Of a stretch of 44,391 nucleotides of DNA, positions 7,416 to 15,374 are shown piece after piece (the first letter of the stretch is position 1; each line of letters opens with the position of its first letter). The DNA comes from Pelotomaculum sp. PtaB.Bin104 (GTDB lineage: Bacteria; Bacillota; Desulfotomaculia; Desulfotomaculales; Pelotomaculaceae). The notes beneath the pieces were generated by a model. That model made no database searches. It worked only from the letters and a program-made list of their open reading frames with translations, and was not told where the DNA came from. The position numbers were made by a program, and so were the translations under genes. The stretch spans positions 1-44,391 of the forward strand of contig MVQL01000059.1 in NCBI GenBank assembly GCA_002067205.1. Reading direction: 5' to 3'.

Positions 7416-7880
7416 CTAATTTTGCTTAATATCATATCCGGGAAAGCAAGAAAGATAAAAATTGCATTCGTCGCAGCAGCATTCCACACCCTCATGCTGC
7501 CCGTTACCCAAACAATCTTTTCCGTGTTCGCTCGGTGTAAGCTCTATTCCCGTTATGTCCCGGTATTCTTCCCTCTTGTCTGCCGCCGCAGCCGCCATAC
7601 TGATAGCTTCATTCTCGGAGATTGTCCCCAATGGGTAGAAGTCTACAAAGCAGCCCCCTTGAACACACAGGCCGTCATATTGACCGTCTGTGTCCCGGTA
7701 AACCACAAGGGAACGATCCGGGATTTCTCCTAATTCGTGAGCTATCGACCGAATAACCGCAGCAGCGTTATTTGTTACAGACATTCCTTTGTCAAGATCA
7801 TCTATGACATATACCATGTGTCCGCTTTCGGTACTGCCAATCTTTACCGCAAATGCGGTACTCCCTGCTTTCAATATCAC
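7416..7880 (-). CDS. Hypothetical protein with Cys-rich C-terminus
   Basis: A 154-residue protein starting at GTG 7880 (site GAAAGGGG); earlier codons in the frame lie inside the promoter box and are rejected. Residues 1-110 read as an alpha/beta domain (VIDDLDKGMSV, RSLVVYRDTDGQYDGL). The last 35 residues contain CLGNG, ECCCDEC and YLSC, a likely zinc or FeS site. I do not recognise a family. Expression should come from the GTAC-box promoter at 7899-7954, separately from parA 14 bases downstream or as its leader gene. Confidence 0.7.
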   Translation of the reverse strand: MILKAGSTAFAVKIGSTESGHMVYVIDDLDKGMSVTNNAAAVIRSIAHELGEIPDRSLVVYRDTDGQYDGLCVQGGCFVDFYPLGTISENEAISMAAAAADKREEYRDITGIELTPSEHGKDCLGNGQHEGVECCCDECNFYLSCFPGYDIKQN

Positions 7881-7898
7881 AGCCTTTATGCCCCTTTC

Positions 7899-7954
7899 GT
7901 ACTTTAGTATTTTGGTACTATAATCATTATACCAATTTACATTTATAGTGTCAA
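7899..7954 (-). promoter_or_regulatory. Promoter with GTAC-box operator (copy 2)
   Basis: Minus-strand TTGACA (7949-7954), 17-base spacer, TATAAT (7926-7931), then the GTAC/AAAG box at 7899-7922. It is nearly identical to the promoters at 10744-10800 and 1339-1397. It should drive the 7416-7880 gene and perhaps the whole parA operon, under one shared regulator. Confidence 0.75.
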
Positions 7955-7984
7955 GTGTTTTTAGTACTAAAAATGTAGAAATAC

Positions 7985-8010
7985 AAAGAAAAACCGCCCA
8001 TGCCGGGCGG
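7985..8010 (-). terminator. Terminator of the replication initiator gene
   Basis: CCGCCC (7994-7999) and GGGCGG (8005-8010) form a 6-bp stem with a 5-base loop, followed on the minus strand by a T-rich tract. It lies just beyond the stop of the 8031-9467 gene. Confidence 0.75.
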
Positions 8011-8030
8011 CTCTCTTTTTTCGACAAATT

Positions 8031-9467
8031 TCAATATCCCATGCGCCGTAAATCTGAATACATTCCGATTGATCCGGTTTGCATAGCGTCCCAAATGCAC
8101 GATTTCATATACTGCAAAGGGTTCTTAATTTCCCGTTCTGTGGCCGCATTTTCGTAATTGTTCATAGCCACATCGGAAAATTCCGACAAGTCAACGTATG
8201 TATCGGCAAATTTCGCAAGCTGGTTGATCCTGTCAATGACCTTGGCATAAGACACACAAGCCCCTTTTAACGTCATGCGGTCGGCCATGCACATTTCGAT
8301 TAAGGCTTCCACAAAAAGATTATAGACACGCTGCCGCAGCTCGTCGGTATATCCGTGCTGGAATGTTTCCCATTCGGTCATAAAATGAACTGCCGCCGTC
8401 ATGCGGCGCTCGTCTGATTTATACCAATAGGGCAGCTCTTTGTTCGTTAATATTTCTTCTTCTACTTCAAATTCTATATCTTCATCGCTCGATCCCTCGC
8501 TCGGTTCCGGCTTCGCCGGTTGTTGATAGAGAGAGTGATTATATTCACCATTGTTTTTAGAAGAATTGTTTTTAATACCTTTGGTTATATTTACGTCCTG
8601 ATTTGCGGTGTCCTGTTTTTTTTCGTCCTGTTTTACGGTGTCCTGATCCTCGGTGTCCTGAAATTTTACGTCCTGACAAGTGCCGGTGTCCTGTTTTTTT
8701 AAGTCCTGAGTTTCTTCCTCGGTGTCCTGATTTTTTAAGTGCTGACTAATTTCGACAAAAACCGTCTTTTTAGCCGCTTTTGCTACGTCCGGGGAATCAT
8801 TCAGGTAATAATCATTTACGCCTAATCTGCCGTCAATATGACGCTGTACGGCGGTGATATAATTAAGCTCGGTCAGCAGCTTATAGAATTTGTAATAGGT
8901 CGGCTCTGTAATCCCCAAATGAAAGATGATTTTATCTTTCTTCGGAAAAGCATTGTTCCCCGATCCGGTAAAGCTGCAAAAATAAGCATAGATACCTTTT
9001 GCCTTTACCGGCAAACGGCTGTCGATCATGACGGCTTTAGGGATCATTCCATAACCGGCAGCTTTCAGGCCGCTAAACCGGATACGGCTATAAGCAAGGG
9101 CATGTTTGCTATCCTCTGGCTTGTCCTCAAACTTTTTCGGATTAGAAACAAGGGTATAAATGTTTTTGCCCCTGATCCCTGCGCTGGTGTCCTGTTCAAC
9201 TGTTATGTACCCTTGGTCGGTTATTATGTGGAAGTGTTTATAATAAGCGTCCTTGCTCATTGGTAGGTCTACAAGAATTTTATCCCGGCTTGGGAAAGCG
9301 CATGATCCGTTTCCCGCAAAGCTGCAAAAATAAGCATAGATTGTTTTTGCTTCAATCGTTAAATCAGGATCGAGCATGACATATTTCGGCAGGATACCAA
9401 AGCCTTTACAATTTATACCCTCAATTTTTAATTGATCTTCAAAGGATATGCGGATCGTGTCATTCAT
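8031..9467 (-). CDS. Tandem helix-turn-helix replication initiator-like protein
   Basis: A 478-residue protein with two copies of the same HTH_36-like domain, at about 20-105 and 132-220. Each begins GFG(I)LPK or GYGMIPKAVM and contains AKxIYAYFCSF. A low-complexity linker (about 235-300) of repeated QDT/KKQD units follows, then a C-terminal helical domain (about 335-478). This matches the DUF6017-type proteins found with parA in Clostridial ICEs and plasmids and thought to start replication. It overlaps the preceding TIGR04540-like gene by 8 bases. The initiation role is inferred from context and family. Confidence 0.8.
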   Translation of the reverse strand: MNDTIRISFEDQLKIEGINCKGFGILPKYVMLDPDLTIEAKTIYAYFCSFAGNGSCAFPSRDKILVDLPMSKDAYYKHFHIITDQGYITVEQDTSAGIRGKNIYTLVSNPKKFEDKPEDSKHALAYSRIRFSGLKAAGYGMIPKAVMIDSRLPVKAKGIYAYFCSFTGSGNNAFPKKDKIIFHLGITEPTYYKFYKLLTELNYITAVQRHIDGRLGVNDYYLNDSPDVAKAAKKTVFVEISQHLKNQDTEEETQDLKKQDTGTCQDVKFQDTEDQDTVKQDEKKQDTANQDVNITKGIKNNSSKNNGEYNHSLYQQPAKPEPSEGSSDEDIEFEVEEEILTNKELPYWYKSDERRMTAAVHFMTEWETFQHGYTDELRQRVYNLFVEALIEMCMADRMTLKGACVSYAKVIDRINQLAKFADTYVDLSEFSDVAMNNYENAATEREIKNPLQYMKSCIWDAMQTGSIGMYSDLRRMGY

Positions 9468-9732
9468 TTGTTATACCCCCGATCCGGTGCTGGTAGCCGT
9501 CCAGAAGATCATTTACGAGCCGGACACGTTTCTTTCCTATAATGGCCGTCACGGTAGGATTTATCTTTTCGGCTGCAAATAGCAGCTGTGGCATTTTTGC
9601 TGCATACCAAAGGATTATTTCCCTGATCTGATCGTTGCTTATTCTCCGGGCGGTATAATCATTACAAGCTGTCTTTATTTCACCGGCAAGCGCCTTAACC
9701 GTTGTCGGATATTGTAAATATTGGTTTCCCAT
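9460..9732 (-). CDS. TIGR04540-like small protein
   Basis: A 90-residue helical protein (TVKALAGEIKTACNDYTARRISNDQIREII...), resembling the TIGR04540 family that usually precedes the HTH replication protein in these elements. The ATG at 9732 has GGAGGG 8 bases upstream and is preferred to the ATG at 9762. It overlaps the next gene by 8 bases, so the two are coupled. Function unknown; probably a replication accessory factor. Confidence 0.75.
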   Translation of the reverse strand: MGNQYLQYPTTVKALAGEIKTACNDYTARRISNDQIREIILWYAAKMPQLLFAAEKINPTVTAIIGKKRVRLVNDLLDGYQHRIGGITNE

Positions 9733-9811
9733 AAAATCGCCCTCCGAATTTTGACTTTTCACACTGATATTAAACTAATTTTATACCTAAATTATACCAA
9801 AGTCAAGAAAG

Positions 9812-9837
9812 AAAAGCCGCCCTTTTGGGCGGCTTTT
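9812..9837 (-). terminator. Terminator after the DUF3846 gene
   Basis: A perfect 11-bp stem AAAAGCCGCCC/GGGCGGCTTTT with a TTTT loop, 3 bases from the stop of the 9840-10202 gene. The stem is symmetrical, so it may end transcription in both directions. Confidence 0.88.
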
Positions 9838-9839
9838 CG

Positions 9840-10202
9840 TCACCATTCGATAAAGGTCATTTTAATACTGTCCTCGACTTCTTCCGGTGGTATATTCTCC
9901 GGTGTGGCGAAACGTGAGAGCATGGCCGCAACTTCGTATTTGTCAAGGCTTTCAAAATCGCCGTCGCTGCCGTCCGCTACAATGAAAAACTGTCCGGCTA
10001 TAATCTCGCTCCCTATCCTGCGGTTTCCCTCTTTGCCGTTTATCTTCGCTTCTTCGTCACAAATGAGGATCAAGCGATTAGATAACCTGACCGGCTCTAT
10101 CAAGCCGCCTACAAGCTGCTGCATAGCTTCAAGGGTATCCGGGATTTCATGTTGATAAGGCGCTTTGCCAACCGGCACGACAACACATATTAAAGACTTC
10201 AT
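9840..10202 (-). CDS. DUF3846-domain protein
   Basis: A 120-residue protein with the DUF3846 pattern: an aromatic N-terminal strand, LEAMQQLVGGLIEPVRL, LILICDEEAKINGKEGNRR and a GQFFIVADG strand. The family is common in phages and ICEs and its biochemical role is unknown. It is a single-gene unit between a GTAC-box promoter (10219-10266) and a strong terminator, so it is controlled separately from its neighbours. Confidence 0.85.
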   Translation of the reverse strand: MKSLICVVVPVGKAPYQHEIPDTLEAMQQLVGGLIEPVRLSNRLILICDEEAKINGKEGNRRIGSEIIAGQFFIVADGSDGDFESLDKYEVAAMLSRFATPENIPPEEVEDSIKMTFIEW

Positions 10203-10218
10203 AATACTTTGCTCCTTT

Positions 10219-10266
10219 CGTACTTTGGTACTGTAAAATTATAGTGTCTTGGTACTTTGATACTAA
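10219..10266 (-). promoter_or_regulatory. Promoter with GTAC-box operators (copy 4)
   Basis: A minus-strand TATAAT at 10238-10243 is flanked on both sides by GTACCAAAGTAC-type boxes (about 10219-10232 and 10250-10265), the upstream one covering the poor -35 region. A regulator bound here would block or replace the -35 contact. Same box family as the three other promoters of this element. Confidence 0.55.
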
Positions 10267-10281
10267 AGAGGGGGCGGCGGC

Positions 10282-10722
10282 TTATTTTGCCGCCCTCTCT
10301 GCCCTGCGCTTTTCCTCGGCTTCTCGCTGCGCCGTTGGCGTATACCTGTCAAGTTCCTTATTGACATACTGGCTTGCAAAATAGGTGAGTGATCCGGCAA
10401 GCTCTCCCATGATCTTCATAGCGTCTAAACTCTCGTCAAGGGTCTTGAATGTGCCGCAGGAAAGCCGTTCCGTTTTTCTCTCTGCGTTGCTCTCCCTAAA
10501 ACAGCCCTCAATATAGCAATCAAGATATATGCCCTCGCTGCCGCCGAAATTGAGCTTAACAAGGAAGTCAAATTCATAATCGGAAAGCTCCTGTACCTTG
10601 TAATCCTCGGCTAAAAAGTAATCCATGATTGCCCCGGCCTTTTCATAGCAGCCGTTTTCCTTGACAAGCTCAAAAACCTTGTTCATCAAAACAGTGTTTG
10701 TATCTCTGGTGATCTTCTCCAT
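10282..10722 (-). CDS. Hypothetical protein, 146 aa
   Basis: An acidic, mostly alpha-helical protein with a central FDFLVKLNFGGSEGIYLDCYIEG segment and a charged Arg/Glu/Ala tail. No family recognised. ATG 10722 has an AAAGGCGG site; the earlier in-frame start at 10740 lies inside that site. Transcribed alone from the promoter at 10744-10800. Confidence 0.65.
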   Translation of the reverse strand: MEKITRDTNTVLMNKVFELVKENGCYEKAGAIMDYFLAEDYKVQELSDYEFDFLVKLNFGGSEGIYLDCYIEGCFRESNAERKTERLSCGTFKTLDESLDAMKIMGELAGSLTYFASQYVNKELDRYTPTAQREAEEKRRAERAAK

Positions 10723-10743
10723 AATGTTACCGCCTTTCAAATT

Positions 10744-10800
10744 AGTACTTTAGTATTTTGGTACTATAATCATTATAACAGATTACATTTATAGTGTCAA
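10744..10800 (-). promoter_or_regulatory. Promoter with GTAC-box operator (copy 3)
   Basis: Minus-strand TTGACA (10795-10800), 17-base spacer, TATAAT (10772-10777), and GTAC/AAAG box at 10744-10767. The sequence upstream of it (10808-10834) carries a 27-base motif also found at 7962-7988 and inside topB at 21299-21325. Confidence 0.75.
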
Positions 10801-10924
10801 GTGATTTTAGTACTAAAAATGTAAAAATGCAAAGTATTTTAATACCATAAATTTACATTGGCACAGCCGCAGCCGGTCGCCCTGTGTGGAGCTGCCCGGC
10901 CTGAACGTCCAGCGGCGCAGCCGC

Positions 10925-11132
10925 CTTTATTGTTTTTTTAGCAGAGCCGCCCGTTTCTTAGCGTTTTTTGTGCTAAAATGGCCGAAAGGCGAGGGGAAGA
11001 AACTTAATCTTTATTGTTTCTTCCCTTCGCCGCAAGGCGTTTGCGGCACAAAAACACCGCCTGTCAAGGGGACTGTGGAATACCGCAGCTGCATAGCAGC
11101 GAGGATATGCCGCAAAAGCCCCTTGATAGACG
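10925..11132 (+). ncRNA. Candidate structured RNA, copy 2
   Basis: The homologue of 1478-1690, with the 45-base core at 11074-11118. Its helices differ from copy 1 in sequence but pair equally well: 10965-10973 with 11046-11054 (TTTTTGTGC with GCACAAAAA), 10994-11003 with 11016-11025 (GGGAAGAAAC with GTTTCTTCCC), and 11063-11071 with 11119-11127 (GTCAAGGGG with CCCCTTGAT). The GCAA tetraloop is kept. It occupies most of the 590-base gap between the minus-strand 10282 gene and pcfB, so it may be the leader of the transfer operon or a separate RNA. A CCCCC/GGGGG hairpin at about 11152-11164 follows it. Confidence 0.65.
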
Positions 11133-11314
11133 GTGAGCCGTTTCCTAAAGCCCCCTTTGGGGGAGAAAGGGGGTTTGGGGGATTGGGTGGGAAGCTGATA
11201 GAGCAAAAAAAGACAGAAAAATGGTATTTCCCGTCAAATAATATTGACATCGGAAAAATTATGCAGTAAAATAAGTCTGTAAAACGGTGTCCGAAAACGA
11301 AAGGGGGAGGTAAA

Positions 11315-11779
11315 TTGAGTGCTGAATTACAGGAACAAGCGTTACAAGTCACTTGGAAAACGACCGAAATAAGCGCAGCCGCCTTAAAAACGCTGATAAA
11401 AACGCTTCTTGACAACAAAGGCCGGATCGAACACGGAGAACAGAGCCTAAAAAAACTTAATATCCAGAACAGACAGCTTGAAAGCGTAAAGATCACCGGC
11501 GAGGATATGAAAACATTCCGGCGAGAGCTGAAACGGTATTCTGTCGATTTTAGTATTAAACGTGACTTATCTGCCGGAAATTACACCGTTTTTTTCAAAG
11601 GGCAGGACGTTGACAGAGTTTATAAAGGCTTGCAAAAGTGCCTAAATGACCTTGATATAGGGAAAAAGCCCATGAAAGAGGTAATGCAGGAAGCAGAGCG
11701 TAAATCAAGTGAACGTGCCGCCGAAAGAACAGCTAACCAAAAAGAGCGCAGCCCAGACAGGGGGCGGGACGAACGATGA
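11315..11779 (+). CDS. pcfB: PcfB family (DUF3801) conjugation protein
   Basis: A 154-residue protein of the DUF3801/PcfB family: an N-terminal helical region, then the VDFSIKRDLSAGNYTVFFKGQDVDRVYKGLQKCL core at about 83-116, and a charged tail. In pCF10, PcfB is needed for transfer and its gene precedes pcfC as here. The start is a TTG at 11315 behind a strong GGGGGAGG. It overlaps the coupling protein gene by 4 bases (ATGA). First gene of the type IV secretion operon. Confidence 0.87.
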   Translation: MSAELQEQALQVTWKTTEISAAALKTLIKTLLDNKGRIEHGEQSLKKLNIQNRQLESVKITGEDMKTFRRELKRYSVDFSIKRDLSAGNYTVFFKGQDVDRVYKGLQKCLNDLDIGKKPMKEVMQEAERKSSERAAERTANQKERSPDRGRDER

Positions 11780-13551
11780 AAACGAAAACAAAAAATGTTC
11801 TGATTTTCTGCGGGATAGCGTCGCTTTTTGTATTTTACCTGTTTAACAGGGTAGCCCTTGTCTTTGAGGGAATGCCCGGCAACATTCTTGAAAGGACAAA
11901 CACGGCAATAGATCAGATTATCCCGGCCATTTCAAAAGAGCCTTTCATGATAGGTACAAGCAAAATATCCCTGATTGCCGGATTTGTCGGCATGGCTATT
12001 ATCTGGCTGATATTTATTTACAATTTTTTCGGATCAAAAAATTTTATGCGAGGAATTGAACACGGCTCGGCACGATGGGGAACGGCAAAAGACATAGCAC
12101 CGTTGACCGACAAAGAACCGGATATGAATATTCCTCTTTCGGCCACAGAGCAAATAAGCGTTCGCAAAGTAAAGAATTTTGAAGCTGACCGCAACAAAAA
12201 CATAGTTGTTGTTGGCGGCAGCGGTTCAGGAAAGACCTATAGCGAAATCAAACCGTCCTTGTTGCAGCTGCACAGCAGCTATGTAATTACCGATCCAAAA
12301 GGAACGATATTACCGGAATCAGGATACCTATTTACGGAAAACGGTTATGAATTACGGTCTTTTAACACCATTGATTTTACAAAGAGCTTGCACTATAACC
12401 CCTTGTCCTATATCAAAAAAGAAAAGGACATTTTGAAAGTCGTTACTGTTCTTATGGAGAACACCAACGGAGAGGGCACACAGTCGGGGGAAAAGTTCTG
12501 GAAAGACTGTGAAAAGCTGCTTTATACGTCCTTTATTGCTTATCTGTGGTATGAAGCGCCGCCCGAAGATCAGAATATCCCGACAATGATTGAAATGCTT
12601 GAAATGTGCAAGGTAAAAGAGGACGACGAGGACTACCAAAGCCCGATTGATATTATGTTTGAGGATTTGGAAAAGGAAAAGCCGAATTGCCTTGCTGTAA
12701 AGCAATACAAGAAGTTCAAACAGGCTGCGGGAAAAACCCTGAAATCAATTCTTATTTCATGCGCTGCCCGGCTTGCGCCGTTCGACATTGACGAGCTGCG
12801 GGAAATCACGCTATACGATGAATTGCAGCTTGACGAAATAGGGGACAGGAAAACGGCATTTTTCGTTATCATGAGCGACACAGATAGTACCTATTCATTC
12901 CTTATCGCTATGATTATGTATCAAATGTTCAATCTGCTTGCGGAAAAGGCAGACAACGAATATAACGGTACGCTGCCATTTCAAGTACGCTGCCTGTTTG
13001 ACGAGTTCGCAAATATCGGGAAGATCCCCGATTTTCAACATCTCATAAGTACGATCCGAAGCCGGGGCATTTCCTGTATGATAATTCTGCAAAGTCTTAC
13101 GCAAATTATGTCGATTTATAAGGACGATGCAGACACGATTATAGATTGCTGTGATACCTTTGTATTCCTTGGCGGGAAATCCACCAAAACAACAAAGCAA
13201 GTTTCTGAAATGATCGGTAAAACAACAATCGACAATCAGAATATTAACGAGAGCAGGGGACAGACCGGCAGCTATAGCATTCAAAATCAAAATTTAGGCA
13301 GGGACTTGATCGACGCTGCCGAAATTGGACGGCTGAAAAGAACGGAATGCCTTGTTTTAATCTCCGGCTTGCCGCCGTTCAAAAGCAAAAAATATCCAAC
13401 GGCAAAGCACCGGCGTTTCAATTATTTATCAGACGGCGGGAAGCCGCTCTTTGACATACGGGAAATGCGGGAGCATTCCGACGAACATTTTCTTGACGGC
13501 GTTTCAGCCGTTCAGGAAGTCAACCTATCAGAGTTAAACGCCCTCACCTAA
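11776..13551 (+). CDS. virD4: VirD4/PcfC-type type IV coupling protein
   Basis: A 591-residue membrane ATPase with two N-terminal membrane segments (about 8-25 and 56-78), then a TraG/VirD4 ATPase domain. Walker A is GGSGSGKTYSE near residue 146; Walker B is CLFDEFANIGKIPDF near 404. The downstream SSRGISCMIILQS-like segment is typical of TraG proteins. It links the relaxase-DNA complex to the secretion channel. The gene follows pcfB with a 4-base overlap. Confidence 0.94.
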   Translation: MKTKTKNVLIFCGIASLFVFYLFNRVALVFEGMPGNILERTNTAIDQIIPAISKEPFMIGTSKISLIAGFVGMAIIWLIFIYNFFGSKNFMRGIEHGSARWGTAKDIAPLTDKEPDMNIPLSATEQISVRKVKNFEADRNKNIVVVGGSGSGKTYSEIKPSLLQLHSSYVITDPKGTILPESGYLFTENGYELRSFNTIDFTKSLHYNPLSYIKKEKDILKVVTVLMENTNGEGTQSGEKFWKDCEKLLYTSFIAYLWYEAPPEDQNIPTMIEMLEMCKVKEDDEDYQSPIDIMFEDLEKEKPNCLAVKQYKKFKQAAGKTLKSILISCAARLAPFDIDELREITLYDELQLDEIGDRKTAFFVIMSDTDSTYSFLIAMIMYQMFNLLAEKADNEYNGTLPFQVRCLFDEFANIGKIPDFQHLISTIRSRGISCMIILQSLTQIMSIYKDDADTIIDCCDTFVFLGGKSTKTTKQVSEMIGKTTIDNQNINESRGQTGSYSIQNQNLGRDLIDAAEIGRLKRTECLVLISGLPPFKSKKYPTAKHRRFNYLSDGGKPLFDIREMREHSDEHFLDGVSAVQEVNLSELNALT

Positions 13552-13594
13552 AAAGCGTTACGCTAAAAAAACAAAGAAAGCAGAGGTAGAAAAA

Positions 13595-13798
13595 ATGGAT
13601 TTACTTAATCAGGTTCTTACGCTTGTCACGAAGTTTGCCATTATTGGCGGTGGCCTTTGGCTGGTATGGGGCGTTGTGGTCCTTGCCGGTGGACTAAAGG
13701 ATAAAAACGGCCCGGCTCTACAGTCCGGCATTTGGCAAATTGTCGGTGGTGGTTTAATTATCGCAGCAGCAGCCCTTTTTAGCAGCGTCGTAAGCTGA
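13595..13798 (+). CDS. Maff2-family small membrane protein (pilin-like)
   Basis: A 67-residue protein with two membrane segments (about 10-30 and 45-64) around a short GGLKDKNGP loop, matching the Maff2 mobile-element family. Position between virD4 and virB6 and two-helix shape fit a VirB2-type subunit, which is inferred. A terminator-like hairpin follows at 13857, which could raise its level over downstream genes. Confidence 0.85.
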   Translation: MDLLNQVLTLVTKFAIIGGGLWLVWGVVVLAGGLKDKNGPALQSGIWQIVGGGLIIAAAALFSSVVS

Positions 13799-13856
13799 TT
13801 GCCGGGAATGTAACCACAAGTGAAAGGCTGCATTTGGCAGCATTATGCCACGAAAG

Positions 13857-13887
13857 GGGCGGCTGCAAAAGGAGCAGTCGCCCTTTT
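13857..13887 (+). terminator. Partial terminator/attenuator between maff2 and virB6
   Basis: A 10-bp stem GGGCGGCTGC/GCAGTCGCCC with one G-T pair and a 7-base loop is followed by TTTT. Because the transfer genes continue downstream without an obvious new promoter, it probably reduces rather than stops read-through. Confidence 0.6.
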
Positions 13888-13922
13888 CACATTCTGATAC
13901 ATAAAAGAAAGGAGTGAACAGA

Positions 13923-14741
13923 GTGTTTAAGGACTTGCTTATCCAATGGATTACAGAGCTTAATGAAAAGCTCTTGTCCGTAGGGCAAAGCGGATACCTG
14001 TCTATAGGGATCGGATCGTTTAACGCTACCCTGTACAGCTATATCAAAACGATTATGACAAGCGTTGTAATGCCGGTTGCCTATGTGATCCTTGCCCTAT
14101 TTTTCGTCTTAGAGCTTTACAAAGCAAGTATCAAAATCGACGGTGCGGGCGGTGGTTCATCGTTTGGCGCTGAAATGGTCTTTAAGGTCATGTTTCGCAT
14201 GGTGCTTTGTAAAGTCGCAGTTGACAGCTCACTACTGTTCATGGAAGCGATTTACAACGTGACTTTGAACCTTACACAAGGGGTTGCCGGTGTCCTTGGC
14301 AGCTCCGCTATGACAGGTGGCCTTGACGTGGCCGCTCTTACTACTCAAATAAACTCTATGGGCTTGGGGGATCAGCTCGGCCTATTCGTTGAGCTGGTAA
14401 TCGTAAAATTTGCGGTGTGGGTGATCGTAGGGCTGGTACAGGTAATTTGTATTGCCCGGTTTATTGAAATCTATGTGTTTGTGGCGGTATCCCCGATCCC
14501 GATTGCTACTTTTCCGTCTGACGATCTGAACACAATCGCCAAAAATTTTCTAAAGAGCTTTGCAGCCGTTTGTTTGCAGGGTGTCTTTATATACATCATA
14601 CTATCATTCTTCCCGATGCTGTTTAATGCAAATATCCTCGGAGATACAAGCATTTTCGGCATGTTGCTTTACTCCGTTATCCTTGCGCTGGCCGTGTTCA
14701 GCTCTGGAAAATGGGCAAAGAGCATTTGTAATGCTATGTAA
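13923..14741 (+). CDS. virB6: VirB6/TrbL-like conjugal transfer membrane protein
   Basis: A 272-residue polytopic membrane protein with about six hydrophobic segments (for example VVMPVAYVILALFFVLELY, LGLFVELVIVKFAVWVIVGLV, FAAVCLQGVFIYIILSFF). It matches the CD0411/VirB6-like proteins of Clostridial ICEs, which form part of the inner membrane channel. The GTG at 13923 has AGGAG 8 bases upstream; a GTG at 13914 lies within that site. Confidence 0.87.
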   Translation: MFKDLLIQWITELNEKLLSVGQSGYLSIGIGSFNATLYSYIKTIMTSVVMPVAYVILALFFVLELYKASIKIDGAGGGSSFGAEMVFKVMFRMVLCKVAVDSSLLFMEAIYNVTLNLTQGVAGVLGSSAMTGGLDVAALTTQINSMGLGDQLGLFVELVIVKFAVWVIVGLVQVICIARFIEIYVFVAVSPIPIATFPSDDLNTIAKNFLKSFAAVCLQGVFIYIILSFFPMLFNANILGDTSIFGMLLYSVILALAVFSSGKWAKSICNAM

Positions 14742-14759
14742 AAGAAAGGAGCTGAAAGC

Positions 14760-15374
14760 ATGGCGGTAAGTGTCCAAATACCGAAAGAAATTACCGAATA
14801 TGAAGAAAAAATCATGTTCGGCTTATCCATAAGAAAATTGATATGTTTTTCCGTGGCCGTCGTTCTCGGCGTTGGATCGTATTTCCTATGTACGAAAGTA
14901 CTTGGCCTAACAATGGATACGACAAGCTATGTGATTATCATAGAATCCCTGCCGCTTATGGCAATGGGCTTTATCAAAAAGAACGGTATGCCATTTGAAA
15001 AGTATTTTGCTTTAGTTATCCGGCACAAAACCGGAATAAATCAGCTTTCATATAAAACCGAACTTGTTTTTGATGAAATGCCCGATCCGACAACAGAAAC
15101 CACAGAAAGGAAATCGAAATATGCTTGGATTTTTGAAACCAAAAACGGCAGTAACGCCGCAAAACCCCAACAGTCCAGAAAAGAGCGAAAATCAGGCGCA
15201 GCACTCCGAGAGTGCAAAGTCTTTGAGATTACAAAAGAAAGCCGCAAGAGAAAGAGCAAAGAAACACGCAGAACGATTGAAGCAGCTCGACAAGAGTACA
15301 GAGCAGAAAAACGCAGAGCGAAAAAGGCAGCTAAAAAAGGCCGCAGCGCCCAAAAGCACAATACAGCAAATTAA
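14760..15374 (+). CDS. prgI: PrgI-family transfer protein with long basic tail
   Basis: A 204-residue protein. Residues 1-115 are a PrgI domain: a soluble start (VQIPKEITEYEEKIMFGLSIRKL), two membrane segments (about 28-45 and 52-70) and a soluble end (GMPFEKYFALVIRHK). Residues 120-204 are a very basic, low-complexity tail. That tail is encoded by the same DNA as the first 84 codons of virB4 in another frame, an overlap of 254 bases. Known PrgI proteins are about 115-130 residues, so the tail is an extension. Confidence 0.88.
   Translation: MAVSVQIPKEITEYEEKIMFGLSIRKLICFSVAVVLGVGSYFLCTKVLGLTMDTTSYVIIIESLPLMAMGFIKKNGMPFEKYFALVIRHKTGINQLSYKTELVFDEMPDPTTETTERKSKYAWIFETKNGSNAAKPQQSRKERKSGAALRECKVFEITKESRKRKSKETRRTIEAARQEYRAEKRRAKKAAKKGRSAQKHNTAN

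Noticed and set aside
10886..11269. Open frames on both strands in the gap before pcfB
   Set aside because: They cross the second RNA copy, lack ribosome sites and have biased, unlikely compositions. Pairing rather than coding explains conservation.
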